A stretch of DNA of 64,000 bases from Alphaproteobacteria bacterium (GTDB lineage Bacteria; Pseudomonadota; Alphaproteobacteria; Acetobacterales; Acetobacteraceae), in assembly GCA_016869735.1 (NCBI GenBank), contig VGDL01000008.1, positions 20,390-84,389 of the forward strand, given 5' to 3'. The position numbers and the translations under genes were made by a program. How positions within the stretch are numbered: position 1 is the first letter of the stretch; every line of letters starts with the position of its first letter. Shown here one piece after another: positions 35,656 to 44,776 of this stretch. Under the pieces are notes generated by a model. It was not told where the DNA came from. It did no database searches and saw only the letters and a list, made by a program, of their open reading frames with translations.

Positions 35656-36822
35656 TCAATAGGTGTCGAGGCCCATGATGCCATCCACGCCGCCCGCATC
35701 GGCCAGGATGCGCTTGCCGATCAGATCACGCAGCGATTCGGAAGACCCGCCACCAAGCGAACCATATCGCGCACCGCGATAAAGCCGGGACACCGGGTAT
35801 TCATCCGTAAAGCCATAGCCGCCATGCACTTGCACGGCTTCGCTTGTGACGCGGAGCGACATCTCATTGCAGAACACCTTGGCGGTGGCCGCCATGAAGG
35901 GATCCGGGAATGGATTGGCGGTGAGGCAAGCGCGGTAGAGCAAACCCCGCCCGGCTTCGATATCCTTGAACATATCAGCGAACTTCCAGCGAATGCCCTG
36001 GAAATCCGCGATGGATTTATCGAACAGCTTGCGGTCATTGACGTAGCGCACCGCCTCATCAAAGGCGCCTTCCGCCAGGCCCAGGGAAATGCTGGGATTG
36101 AGGCAGCGCTGCGTATTGAAGGCGGTCAGCAATTTCTTGAAGCCGTCGGTTTCAATCACGAGATTTTCTGGCGGCAATTCGCAATCATTGAATTGCACCT
36201 CGTGCAGATTTTCGCCGCCCATGGTGTGATAGGTGCCAGTGACAGAAAGGCCGGGCGTGCCCTGTTCCACCAATACGCAGCCAATGCCTTCGCGTCCCTG
36301 TTTGCCATCCACGCGTGTAAAGACAACGAACATGCCGGCTTCCGCCGCGCGGGAGATCAGGGTTTTGGTGCCATTCAGCACTAGATGATTGCCATGGCGT
36401 CTGGTATTGGTTCGGTAATTGGCAACATCCGTCCCCGCGTGCGGTTCCGTCATGCAAATGGACAGAATGCAATCGCCGGAAATCACGCGCGGCAGGATGC
36501 GTTCCTTGATGGCTTTCGGCGCGTAATGGGAAATGACGCGGGTTTGCACGCCCGCTTCGCCGAGCACCGCCATGGCGGTGACGTAATCCACCTTGGCAAT
36601 TTCTTCCAGGATTAGCGCAGAATCGAGAATGGAAAGGCCAAGCCCGCCATATTCTTCCGGCACCGACATACCCAGAACGCCAAGCCCAGCGAGCTTTTTG
36701 ATGTTCGGCCATGGAAAAGTGCCATCCATCCATTTCGGCGCATCCTGCTTGAATTCGTTCTGCGCCAATTGCCTGACGGCGGCGATCATATGCCGCTGTT
36801 CAGTGCCGATTTTGAATTCCAT
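35656..36822 (-). CDS. Acyl-CoA dehydrogenase family protein
   Basis: 388 residues, FAD flavoprotein that puts a 2,3-double bond into an acyl-CoA. Seen: VPEEYGGLG, the flavin-binding ICMTEPHAGTD and NGTKTLISRA segments, and the C-terminal VHGGYGFTDEYPVSRLYRGAR. The catalytic-base region GTSE of the family corresponds to GGSSES here, so the Glu appears kept. Substrate chain unknown; a CaiB-type CoA-transferase elsewhere in the window (58949) could supply CoA esters. Confidence 0.9.
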   Translation of the reverse strand: MEFKIGTEQRHMIAAVRQLAQNEFKQDAPKWMDGTFPWPNIKKLAGLGVLGMSVPEEYGGLGLSILDSALILEEIAKVDYVTAMAVLGEAGVQTRVISHYAPKAIKERILPRVISGDCILSICMTEPHAGTDVANYRTNTRRHGNHLVLNGTKTLISRAAEAGMFVVFTRVDGKQGREGIGCVLVEQGTPGLSVTGTYHTMGGENLHEVQFNDCELPPENLVIETDGFKKLLTAFNTQRCLNPSISLGLAEGAFDEAVRYVNDRKLFDKSIADFQGIRWKFADMFKDIEAGRGLLYRACLTANPFPDPFMAATAKVFCNEMSLRVTSEAVQVHGGYGFTDEYPVSRLYRGARYGSLGGGSSESLRDLIGKRILADAGGVDGIMGLDTY

Positions 36823-36853
36823 TATCGTCTTCCGATTTCTCGTTGAAGTGTGT

Positions 36854-37630
36854 TCAGCCCGCTTCGCCTTTCAGCGTATCCAAGGCGCCCTTTAGCGCCG
36901 ATTGGAAAACACTGACATCAGACCCGTAGCAGAGGCAGCGAAATCCCTTGGCGCGCCAACCGCGCACCATTTCCATCCCCGCACCCAAGACGCCGGCGGG
37001 TTTTCCTGCGACGTCACATGCCTCCAGAAAGCGGGTAAGCGCCGCCTGAAAAACGGGATGATCGAATTGCGCGGTGGTGCCGAGTGAATCGCTCAAATCA
37101 TAATGGCCGAACCAACCGAGATCGACGCCGGGTACCGCCATGATCGCTTCGACATTCTCGATCCCTTTGGCGGTTTCGATCAGGGGGATCACCATCACGC
37201 GGTCATTTTCGGCCCGCATCCCGGCGATGACATCCTGGCCCTGGTAATCATCATGCGCATAGCCGAAGCCAACGCCGCGCCGGCCTTCGGGGCGATAGCG
37301 GCACCAGGCAGCCAATTCTTCTGCCTGCGCGCGCGTTTCCACCATGGGTTCCATGATGCCCATGGCGCCTGCATCAAGCACAGGTGCGATCAGATGGTAG
37401 TGATGGCCCGTGACACGTACCAAAGGCACCACACCGGCATGGCGGGCGAAAGCGCATTGCGCCTTGATCGCATCAATGCCCATGCCACCATGTTCCATAT
37501 CGAAGATGACGTAGTCTGCGCCTGCATTGCCAAGGATTTGGCAAAGCCCCGGTGTCAGAAATTCCGTTGCCATAATGCCATGGGCCATGCGGCCCTGGCG
37601 GAGTGCGGTGCGGACGGGGTTCTCGCGCAT
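36854..37630 (-). CDS. HpcH/HpaI-type aldolase
   Basis: 258 residues, metal-dependent class II pyruvate aldolase fold. Seen: FDMEHGGMG (active-site His), VRVTGHHYHLIAPVLDAGAMGIMEPMVE (read in parts, with the metal-binding Glu), and IPLIETAKGIENVEAI with the second acidic ligand. Likely cleaves a 2-keto-3-deoxy acid to pyruvate and an aldehyde. GAGGG lies six bases ahead of the ATG. It follows the monooxygenase gene by nine bases. Confidence 0.88.
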   Translation of the reverse strand: MRENPVRTALRQGRMAHGIMATEFLTPGLCQILGNAGADYVIFDMEHGGMGIDAIKAQCAFARHAGVVPLVRVTGHHYHLIAPVLDAGAMGIMEPMVETRAQAEELAAWCRYRPEGRRGVGFGYAHDDYQGQDVIAGMRAENDRVMVIPLIETAKGIENVEAIMAVPGVDLGWFGHYDLSDSLGTTAQFDHPVFQAALTRFLEACDVAGKPAGVLGAGMEMVRGWRAKGFRCLCYGSDVSVFQSALKGALDTLKGEAG

Positions 37631-37639
37631 GGTTGGCCC

Positions 37640-39286
37640 TCAGTTCAGTTTCATGCCGGTATAGCCCTTCGCGGCAACCTCATCACATTTGGCGCGATAG
37701 GCCGGCGCGCCACCCTGATATTGTAGAATGCGGCGCTGATCGCGCCCTTCAACATTGCGGTTGATCCCCGTCGCCCAGGAATCGATCTGCGTATAGAGCA
37801 AACCCTCCGCCAGGGTTTCGATATGGTGCGACCATTCGGCTTCTGCGGCTTCAGTCGCCTCAAAAAGTGTGATGCCCCGATCCCGCACATGGCGCATCAG
37901 GTCTGTCACCCATTCCACATTCTGTTCAATGCAGCGCGGGATATTGCAGCGCGTGGAGGCATTATGCGGCCCGACGATGGTCAGCATATTGGGGAAGCCC
38001 GCGGATTGCAGGCCAAGATAGGTTTTTGGGCCATCAGCCCATTTGTCCTTCAGCCGCTGACCGCCCACGCCCCTGAAGTCAATCCGATCAAAAGCGCCGG
38101 TGATGGCATCAAAGCCAGTGGCATAGATGATCATATCGAATTCATATTCGGCATCGCTAGTCTTGATGCCCTTTGGCGTGATGCTTTCAATGGGCGTTTC
38201 AGTGATATCCACCAGCCGCACATTGTCGCGATTATAGGCCTCAAAATAACGGGTTTCGAGAGGCACACGGCGCGTACCAAAGCCGTGATTTTTCGGGATC
38301 AGCTTTTCTGCAACAGCAGGGTCCTTAACGCGTTGGCGGATCTTGCGCGCAATGAAATCGCTGATCAGCGCATTGGCATTGGGATCGGTCAGGATATCGC
38401 GATAATTCGCCTGCCAAATGCCAAAGCCTGGTTCGGCGTAGCGCTGTTCCCAAAAGGCTTCGCGTTCTTCAGGCGTGACGTCAAAAACGCTGCGCGGATC
38501 AGAATTATGGATATAGCAACCAGGTGTGGTGCGCAGCAGCGCGAAAAGTGCGGGATAATTGCCCTTAATCTGGCGTTGCTCTTCTTCCGTGATTGGGCGA
38601 TTGTGCAGGGGCGCGCACCAATTGGGTGTGCGCTGAAATACCGTGAGCGACCCAACGTCAGAAGCGATGGTCTGGATCACCTGAACGCCAGTGGCCCCGG
38701 TGCCAATCACCGCCACGCGCTTGCCCGCAAAACTCACGGGTTCATGCGGCCAGCGATAGGTATGGAAGGATTGGCCGGCGAAGCTTTCACCGCCTGGAAT
38801 GCGCGGCAGCGTATCGGCGGAAAGCGGGCCAAGCGCGGTGATCAGAAAGCGGCAGTTATGCGCGGCACCCGTATCAAGCGTCACAGTCCAGCGCTGCGCG
38901 GCTTCATTGAAATGCGCGCTGGTGACGCGGCTATTGAATTGGATATGGCGGCGCAGGTCGAAGCGGTCCGCTACATGCTGCAAATAGCGCAGCGTTTCCG
39001 GCTGCGGGGCAAAATGCTCGCTCCAGCTCCATTCCTGCAGCAGCTCATCAGAAAAGGAATATCCATAGGTGTAGCTTTCCGAATCAAATCGCGCGCCGGG
39101 GTAGCGGTTCCAATACCAGGTGCCACCAAGATCACTGCCGGTTTCAAACACCTGGACCGAATAGCTAAGTTCCCGCAGGCGGTAGAGCTGATAAAGGCCG
39201 GAAATGCCGGCGCCGATGATGATCACATCCGGGTCCGTCAGGGCGGGCCCCGCATTTGCTGGCATGCTTCGCCGCATTTCATTCAT
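37640..39286 (-). CDS. Baeyer-Villiger-type flavin monooxygenase
   Basis: 548 residues. FAD site GAGISG at 25-30, the Baeyer-Villiger fingerprint FxGxxxHxxxW at 169-179 (FAGQSFHTYRW), and the NADPH-binding GTGATG at 195-200. Converts a ketone into an ester or lactone using NADPH and oxygen; similar to cyclohexanone and phenylacetone monooxygenases. Start chosen at 39286 (AGGG ahead). First gene of the reverse-strand catabolic run; it diverges from the Old Yellow Enzyme gene across 125 bases. Confidence 0.88.
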   Translation of the reverse strand: MNEMRRSMPANAGPALTDPDVIIIGAGISGLYQLYRLRELSYSVQVFETGSDLGGTWYWNRYPGARFDSESYTYGYSFSDELLQEWSWSEHFAPQPETLRYLQHVADRFDLRRHIQFNSRVTSAHFNEAAQRWTVTLDTGAAHNCRFLITALGPLSADTLPRIPGGESFAGQSFHTYRWPHEPVSFAGKRVAVIGTGATGVQVIQTIASDVGSLTVFQRTPNWCAPLHNRPITEEEQRQIKGNYPALFALLRTTPGCYIHNSDPRSVFDVTPEEREAFWEQRYAEPGFGIWQANYRDILTDPNANALISDFIARKIRQRVKDPAVAEKLIPKNHGFGTRRVPLETRYFEAYNRDNVRLVDITETPIESITPKGIKTSDAEYEFDMIIYATGFDAITGAFDRIDFRGVGGQRLKDKWADGPKTYLGLQSAGFPNMLTIVGPHNASTRCNIPRCIEQNVEWVTDLMRHVRDRGITLFEATEAAEAEWSHHIETLAEGLLYTQIDSWATGINRNVEGRDQRRILQYQGGAPAYRAKCDEVAAKGYTGMKLN

Positions 39287-39411
39287 CGCATCCACCCTTT
39301 TCGGCGGGGCAAAGCACCGCGCCACCTAACAGAAACTCCATGAACCCATATCCAGGGCTTGCGCGCTGGGCAGGGCGGGGGAGAGTATTCCCGCAAAAGA
39401 GGAAACCGCCA

Positions 39412-40524
39412 ATGCCAAGCCGACTTTTTTCGCCCTTTACCCTGCGCAGGCTGACGCTGCCCAACCGCATCGTCGTCTCCCCCATGGCGCAATATTCGGG
39501 GACAACAGGGAATGAGGCGACAGATTGGCACCTGATGCATTACGGGGCTTTCTCGGTCTCTGGCGCTGGCCTTATGTTTTTTGAAGCAACGGCGGTGGAA
39601 CCACGCGGGCGGGTTGGGCGCTTTGATCTGGGCTTGTGGAATGACGCGCAGCAGGCATCGCTTGCGCGCGTGATCGCGTTTTGCCGCCAGCATGGTCAGG
39701 CGAAAATCGCGATGCAATTGGCGCATTCGGGGCGCAAGGGCTCTACAGCGCAGCCCTGGATGGGGGGAAAATATATCGGGCCGGAGGAGGGTGGCTGGCA
39801 CCCGATCAGCCCCGGCGATATTGCCTTTCCGGGCCGCCCGGCACCGCGCATGTTGGACCATGCGGGGCTTGCGGAGATCAGGGAATCTTTTGTGCAAGCC
39901 ACCAGGCGGGCGGACGCACTCGGCATTGATTTGATCGAACTGCATTCTGCGCATGGCTACTTGCTGCATTCCTTCCTTTCGCCACTTTCAAATAATCGCA
40001 ACGATGAATATGGCGGAGATATTGCGGGGCGCATGCGCTTCCCGCTGGAGGTATTTACCGCCATGCGCGCGGTTTGGCCTGAGCATAAGCCCCTGGGTGT
40101 GCGGGTTTCTGCCACTGATTGGATTGAGGGTGGTTGGACGCTGCAAGATAGCGTGACCTTCGCGGGGGAATTGAAGAAGCTTGGCTGTGATTTCATCTGC
40201 GCGTCATCGGGGGGCAGCAGCCCCGATCAGCAGATTGATCTCGGCCCCGGCTATCAGGTGCCCATGGCGCGGCGGATCAAAGAAGATGCTGCGATTCCAA
40301 CCATCGCTGTTGGGTTGATCAATGAACCGGCACAGGCGGATCAGGCATTGCGTGATGGTGCGGCGGATTTGATCGCGATTGGCCGCGGCATGAGCTACAA
40401 TCCACGCTGGGCCTGGCATGCGGCCGAGGCGTTGCGCGAACCAGCCGCCTTCCCGCCGCAATATGCCCGCAGCCACCCGAGCATGCGCTTTGGGGATTTC
40501 ACCAAGCTGCCGCCCACGCGCTGA
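39412..40524 (+). CDS. Old Yellow Enzyme family NADH:flavin oxidoreductase (YqjM-like)
   Basis: 370 residues, FMN TIM barrel. Seen: RIVVSPMAQYSG near the start, QLAHSGRKGS, the substrate-binding IELHSAHGYLLHSFLSP and NDEYGGD. This is the thermophilic-like/YqjM subclass, which reduces activated C=C bonds of enones. The start at 39412 has GAGGA ahead; the upstream frame overlaps the divergent monooxygenase. Together with that enzyme it suggests handling of cyclic enones and ketones. Confidence 0.9.
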   Translation: MPSRLFSPFTLRRLTLPNRIVVSPMAQYSGTTGNEATDWHLMHYGAFSVSGAGLMFFEATAVEPRGRVGRFDLGLWNDAQQASLARVIAFCRQHGQAKIAMQLAHSGRKGSTAQPWMGGKYIGPEEGGWHPISPGDIAFPGRPAPRMLDHAGLAEIRESFVQATRRADALGIDLIELHSAHGYLLHSFLSPLSNNRNDEYGGDIAGRMRFPLEVFTAMRAVWPEHKPLGVRVSATDWIEGGWTLQDSVTFAGELKKLGCDFICASSGGSSPDQQIDLGPGYQVPMARRIKEDAAIPTIAVGLINEPAQADQALRDGAADLIAIGRGMSYNPRWAWHAAEALREPAAFPPQYARSHPSMRFGDFTKLPPTR

Positions 40525-40620
40525 AACATGGTCTTGACTGAAAGCGTATCTGGGCGGAGCCTTCCGGCCAAATAGTGGTGCGGGCACTGCAAGCCTGTCG
40601 CATGGGTAATGAGGAATGTC

Positions 40621-41535
40621 ATGAAGCTTGGTTTCATCGGCCTTGGTAATATTGGTGGCGTCATGGCGCGGCGCCTGGTGAAGGCCGGCCACGCGCTGGT
40701 GGTGCATGATCTGGATGCGAAGGCGGTTGCAACCCTCACCGCCATGGGTGCGACGGCCGCGACCAGCGCGCGCGATGTTGCCGATCAATGCGATGCGGTG
40801 CTGCTCAGCCTGCCGACACCCGCAGCGGTCGAAGCCGTCGCTTTGGGGGCGGATGGGCTGGTGCAGGGCAGCAAGGCGAAGATCGTGGTGGATCTTTCCA
40901 CCACCGGGCCGACAGTTGCGCGGCGCGTGGCGGAGGCTTTGGCTACCAAGGGCATCCACTTGATTGATGGCCCGGTGAGTGGCGGCGTTTCGGGCGCTGA
41001 GGCCGGCACGCTCGCCATCATGACATCGGGCGATGCTGCCTCCCAAAAGGCTGTGGAGCCGGTGCTGAAGCGGATCGGGCAGAATATCTTCTACCTTGGC
41101 GCGGAACCTGGCCTTGGGCAGACGATGAAGCTGGTGAATAATGTCATTCTTGCCAGCAATACACTGGCTTGTTTGGAAGGCATGGTATTGGGCGCCAAGG
41201 CGGGTTTGGATACCAAGCTGATGTTTGACGTACTGAATGCCTCCAGCGGGCGTTCCTTCATGTCGGAAAAGCGCGTGCCGCAAGCCATCGCCGAACGCGC
41301 GCAGGGTTTTCCGGTACGGTTTGCGGCTGGGCTGATGCATAAGGATGTGAAGCTATGCCTGGAAGAGGCGGAACGTTTTGGCGTGCCGATGTTCATGGGC
41401 CCGGCAGCACGGCAATATCTTTCGATGGCCTTGGCGATGGGTTCGGGGCCAGAGGATTTCGTTTCCACCATTCAGCATATGGAAAAACTGGCAGGGATTG
41501 AGTTACGCGCCACCCCCAAGGAAGCAGGCGGCTGA
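40621..41535 (+). CDS. Beta-hydroxyacid dehydrogenase (HIBADH family)
   Basis: 304 residues. Rossmann motif GLGNIGG at 7-13, DLSTTGP, the substrate-binding DGPVSGGVSGAE and the catalytic lysine K170 in MKLVNN. Oxidises a beta-hydroxy acid such as 3-hydroxyisobutyrate or tartronate semialdehyde with NAD(P). The ATG at 40621 has GAGGA six bases ahead. Second gene of the forward-strand catabolic run. Confidence 0.9.
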   Translation: MKLGFIGLGNIGGVMARRLVKAGHALVVHDLDAKAVATLTAMGATAATSARDVADQCDAVLLSLPTPAAVEAVALGADGLVQGSKAKIVVDLSTTGPTVARRVAEALATKGIHLIDGPVSGGVSGAEAGTLAIMTSGDAASQKAVEPVLKRIGQNIFYLGAEPGLGQTMKLVNNVILASNTLACLEGMVLGAKAGLDTKLMFDVLNASSGRSFMSEKRVPQAIAERAQGFPVRFAAGLMHKDVKLCLEEAERFGVPMFMGPAARQYLSMALAMGSGPEDFVSTIQHMEKLAGIELRATPKEAGG

Positions 41536-41570
41536 CGCCACCACAAACATATCGGCAGGAGGAAGCAATC

Positions 41571-42641
41571 ATGGAATTCGGCATTCTGATGACAAGCCAC
41601 CCCAACCCGGTGGAAGAACCCTATCCGCATCAGGGCGTGACGGCGCGCACAACTGAGGAAATCCTGCGCGCCGAAGCGCTCGGCTTCGATACCGCCTGGA
41701 TCGCGGAACATCACTTCAGCACCACTTACGGCATCATGCCCGATTGCTTTGTGTATATGTCCTACCTCGCGGCACGCACCAGCCGCATCAAGCTCGCGGC
41801 AGGGGTGATCACGCTGCCGCTGTATGACCCAATTCGCGTCGTGGAGAACACCGCTTTCGTGGATGTGCTTTCCAATGGCCGCGTGATGCTGGGCCTGGGC
41901 AGCGGGTATCGGCCCTATGAGTTTGAAGGTTTGGGCAAGGATTTTGAGGCGCGGCGCGATATTGTCGAAGAAAGCGTCAAGCTGATTTTCGATGGCTTCC
42001 ATCGTCGGCGCTGGACGCATGAAGGCAATTTCTACAAGGGCAAGGTCGAAGGGCAATACGAAATGCTGCCCGTCCCGATCCAGCTTCCCCATCCGCCGCT
42101 CTATATGGCGGGCGGCACGGATCGGTCCATTGGCTATGCCGGGCGCAATGGTTTCGGGCTGATGCTGAGCACGCTGCCAGGCTTGGATACCTTGGTGTCA
42201 CAATCGAAGATTTATCGCGAGGCATTGGCAACAGCGCCTTCACCCCAACGCAACAACCCGGCTGCCGGACATATTGATATTGCGCGCATGGTCTATGTCG
42301 CGGAAACTGATGAGCAGGCGCGCGCCGATACGGAAGAACACATTCTGCACCATATCCGCAATTTCAATAGTGCCGGCACCAGCGGCTATCTTGGCTCGGT
42401 TTCCGAAAAGGGGCAGGCGCTGGATTACGCGGTGCTGGCGGAAAACACCCTGTTGCATGGCAGCCCATCGACAGTAACTGCGAAGTTGTGCGCCCTGCAA
42501 GCACGTACGGGCATGACCAGCTTGCTGCTGCATTACCCCCCTTATTATGGGCATGAGAAAATCCTGCGCAGCCTGACGCTTTTCGCCCAGCATGTCATCC
42601 CGGCCTTCCGCCCGCCCGCCAGCCGCGTGGCCGCAGAATAG
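41571..42641 (+). CDS. LLM-class (luciferase-like) flavin-dependent oxidoreductase
   Basis: 356 residues, TIM barrel of the bacterial luciferase-like monooxygenase family. Seen: GFDTAWIAEHHF, RIKLAAGVITLPLYDP, and GLGSGYRPYEFEGLG. Needs reduced FMN from a partner reductase or uses F420. GGAGG precedes the ATG. It lies 35 bases after the dehydrogenase gene. Confidence 0.88.
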   Translation: MEFGILMTSHPNPVEEPYPHQGVTARTTEEILRAEALGFDTAWIAEHHFSTTYGIMPDCFVYMSYLAARTSRIKLAAGVITLPLYDPIRVVENTAFVDVLSNGRVMLGLGSGYRPYEFEGLGKDFEARRDIVEESVKLIFDGFHRRRWTHEGNFYKGKVEGQYEMLPVPIQLPHPPLYMAGGTDRSIGYAGRNGFGLMLSTLPGLDTLVSQSKIYREALATAPSPQRNNPAAGHIDIARMVYVAETDEQARADTEEHILHHIRNFNSAGTSGYLGSVSEKGQALDYAVLAENTLLHGSPSTVTAKLCALQARTGMTSLLLHYPPYYGHEKILRSLTLFAQHVIPAFRPPASRVAAE

Positions 42642-42725
42642 GCATGGATTTCGTCCGGCGGGTAGGGTAATTGGCGGGCACACTGGAAGCCTATTCCAGT
42701 CAACAGGGACAAGAGAGGAAATGCC

Positions 42726-43967
42726 ATGACACTTGAAAGAAGGTCCATTCTGACCGCTGGCGGCGGCGCTGCTGCCTTGGGTGCGCTACCCTGGCGGAGT
42801 GCACATGCTCAGGCGGCCAGCACCATCAAGATCGGCTTGCTGTCCGATATGTCCGGGCCATACCGGGATTTGAATGGCCCGAACAGTATTTCTGCCACCC
42901 GCCTTGCAATGCAGGAAATGACGGCGGCTCGCGGCCTTAATGTTGAGCTGGTGGTGGCTGACCATCAGAACCGCCCGGATGTCGGCGTCAATATCACGCG
43001 GCAATGGTTTGACCGCGATGGCGTGGATATGGTGTTGAACCTTGCCGCTTCTTCCGTCGCACTTGCCGTTTCTGAATTGGCGCGTGAGAGAAACAAGGTT
43101 GCCATTGCAACCTCCACAGCGACGTCTGATCTCACAGGTCGTGCGTGCAACGCCAATACAATCCACTGGGTTTATGATACCTATATGCTGGCGCGATCCA
43201 CTGGCGCGGCCATGGTGCGCGCGGGTGGTGATACCTGGTTCTTCATCACCGCCGATTACGCCTTCGGCCATGCGCTGGAACGCGATACGGCGGCCTTTGT
43301 GCGCGCCGCAGGTGGCCGCGTAGTTGGCCAGGTACGCACGCCCTTCCCGGGCACGACTGACTTTTCCTCCTTTATTTTGCAGGCGCAGGCAAGCCGCGCG
43401 AAAGTGATTGGCCTAGCCAATGCCGGCACGGATACGACCAACTGCATCAAGCAGGCCGCGGAATTCGGCATTACACGGCGCGGTATCAAGCTTGCTTCCA
43501 TGCTCATGTTCATCACCGATGTGCATGCGCTTGGGCTGGAAACGGCGCAGGGCCTGGTTTGCAGTGCTACCTATTATTGGGACATGAATGACCAAACGCG
43601 CAGTCTTGCACGGCGCGTTCTGGCGAATTCCGGCGTGGATACGCCGGTTACTATGGCGCAGGCTGGTGATTACTCGGCCACACTGCATTACCTGAAGGCC
43701 GTCGCTGAGCTGGGCGCCGCGCCGGCCAAGGCCAATGGACGCGCGGTTGTGGAGCGCATGAAAGCGATGCCGACGCAGGATGATGCTTTTGGCGCCGGCA
43801 CTATCCGTGCGGACGGCCGCAAGCTTCACCCGGCTTATCTGTTTGAAGTTAAGACGCCGGCGGAAAGCAAGCACCGGTTTGATTACTACAAGCTTTTGCA
43901 GACCAGCAGCGCTGATGATGCCTTCCGTTCTGTGGCTGATGGCGGTTGTTCGCTGGTTCGGAGCTGA
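42726..43967 (+). CDS. Branched-chain amino acid-type ABC binding protein (Peripla_BP_6)
   Basis: 413 residues with a signal peptide (ERRSILTAGG, cleaved near AHAQ). IKIGLLSDMSGPYRDLNG and VADHQNRPDVG are typical of LivJ/UrtA-like receptors. No liv permease or ATPase genes are near, so it is an orphan receptor; related receptors bind aromatic or carboxylic acids. Last gene of the forward run; a long hairpin follows. Confidence 0.88.
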   Translation: MTLERRSILTAGGGAAALGALPWRSAHAQAASTIKIGLLSDMSGPYRDLNGPNSISATRLAMQEMTAARGLNVELVVADHQNRPDVGVNITRQWFDRDGVDMVLNLAASSVALAVSELARERNKVAIATSTATSDLTGRACNANTIHWVYDTYMLARSTGAAMVRAGGDTWFFITADYAFGHALERDTAAFVRAAGGRVVGQVRTPFPGTTDFSSFILQAQASRAKVIGLANAGTDTTNCIKQAAEFGITRRGIKLASMLMFITDVHALGLETAQGLVCSATYYWDMNDQTRSLARRVLANSGVDTPVTMAQAGDYSATLHYLKAVAELGAAPAKANGRAVVERMKAMPTQDDAFGAGTIRADGRKLHPAYLFEVKTPAESKHRFDYYKLLQTSSADDAFRSVADGGCSLVRS

Positions 43968-43974
43968 TTAGCGC

Positions 43975-44007
43975 TTGCACGGGGCGGTGCCATGCCGCCC
44001 CGTGCAA
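43975..44007. terminator. Thirteen-pair hairpin between convergent genes
   Basis: TTGCACGGGGCGG and CCGCCCCGTGCAA pair perfectly with a seven-base loop. It lies between two convergent genes (stops at 43967 and 44011) and probably ends transcription from both sides, although no T tract follows on either strand. Confidence 0.6.
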
Positions 44008-44010
44008 TGC

Positions 44011-44586
44011 TCACGCCTTCGGCAAAATGGGAAGCGGTGTCGCCTCCGGCGGGATTTGCACTTCGGCGACATTCAGCGTCATGGAAACCGCGACGTAATA
44101 GCCACTGACGGCGATCAGATCCACCACACCTTGTTCACCAAAACGCGCGGCAGTGGTGGCGAAAGTCGCATCTGATACGCCGTGGTCACGGTGCAATTCC
44201 GTGCAGAACTCATAGACAATGCGCTGATCTTCCGTCATGCCGGCGGGGCGGCGACCTTCGGCAAGATCAGCCGCAATGGCAGGCGGCAAGCCAGCCTTCA
44301 TCGCCATGGCGTGATGTGCATACCATTCATATTGGCTGGTCCAGACCCGCGCCGTGATCAGGATGGCAAATTCATTGAGATCAGCGGGGATGGAGCTGTT
44401 GAAGCGCAAATACTCGCCAACCTTTTGCATTCTATCGGCAAAAACCGGGCTGCGCAGCCAGGCATTGAAGGGGCCGCGCAAGCCGCCGCGCGGACCGCTG
44501 ATAATGCCCTCAGCGGCGGCGCGCTGTTCCGCGCTCATGCTCTCGGGCGTCAGGGTGGGAAAGCGTGGTTTCTTGGGCGTGGTCAT
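44011..44586 (-). CDS. Carboxymuconolactone decarboxylase family protein
   Basis: 191 residues, all-helical CMD/AhpD fold. The segment ARVWTSQYEWYAHHAMAMKAG carries the conserved Glu and His but no CxxC pair, so a peroxidase role is unlikely; a decarboxylase or related lyase role is possible. The start at 44586 has AAGGAAG ahead and drops a long upstream extension without similarity. Diverges from the amidohydrolase gene. Confidence 0.8.
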   Translation of the reverse strand: MTTPKKPRFPTLTPESMSAEQRAAAEGIISGPRGGLRGPFNAWLRSPVFADRMQKVGEYLRFNSSIPADLNEFAILITARVWTSQYEWYAHHAMAMKAGLPPAIAADLAEGRRPAGMTEDQRIVYEFCTELHRDHGVSDATFATTAARFGEQGVVDLIAVSGYYVAVSMTLNVAEVQIPPEATPLPILPKA

Positions 44587-44776
44587 GTGTGCTTCCTTAT
44601 TGTCTTGGCTGCCGAAAGCGGCCCGCCCCGGCTGATGCGTCAGGCTAGACAGCGCAGGCGGGCGGGGCAAGGCGCGCGGCGCTTGCCCGTGCGGGGGGCT
44701 TTGGTTAGCCTGACAGCCGAAGCAACCTGGCCCCAAGGCATTCCGGGCTCGGCATCAGGCCCGATGGAGACGTACC

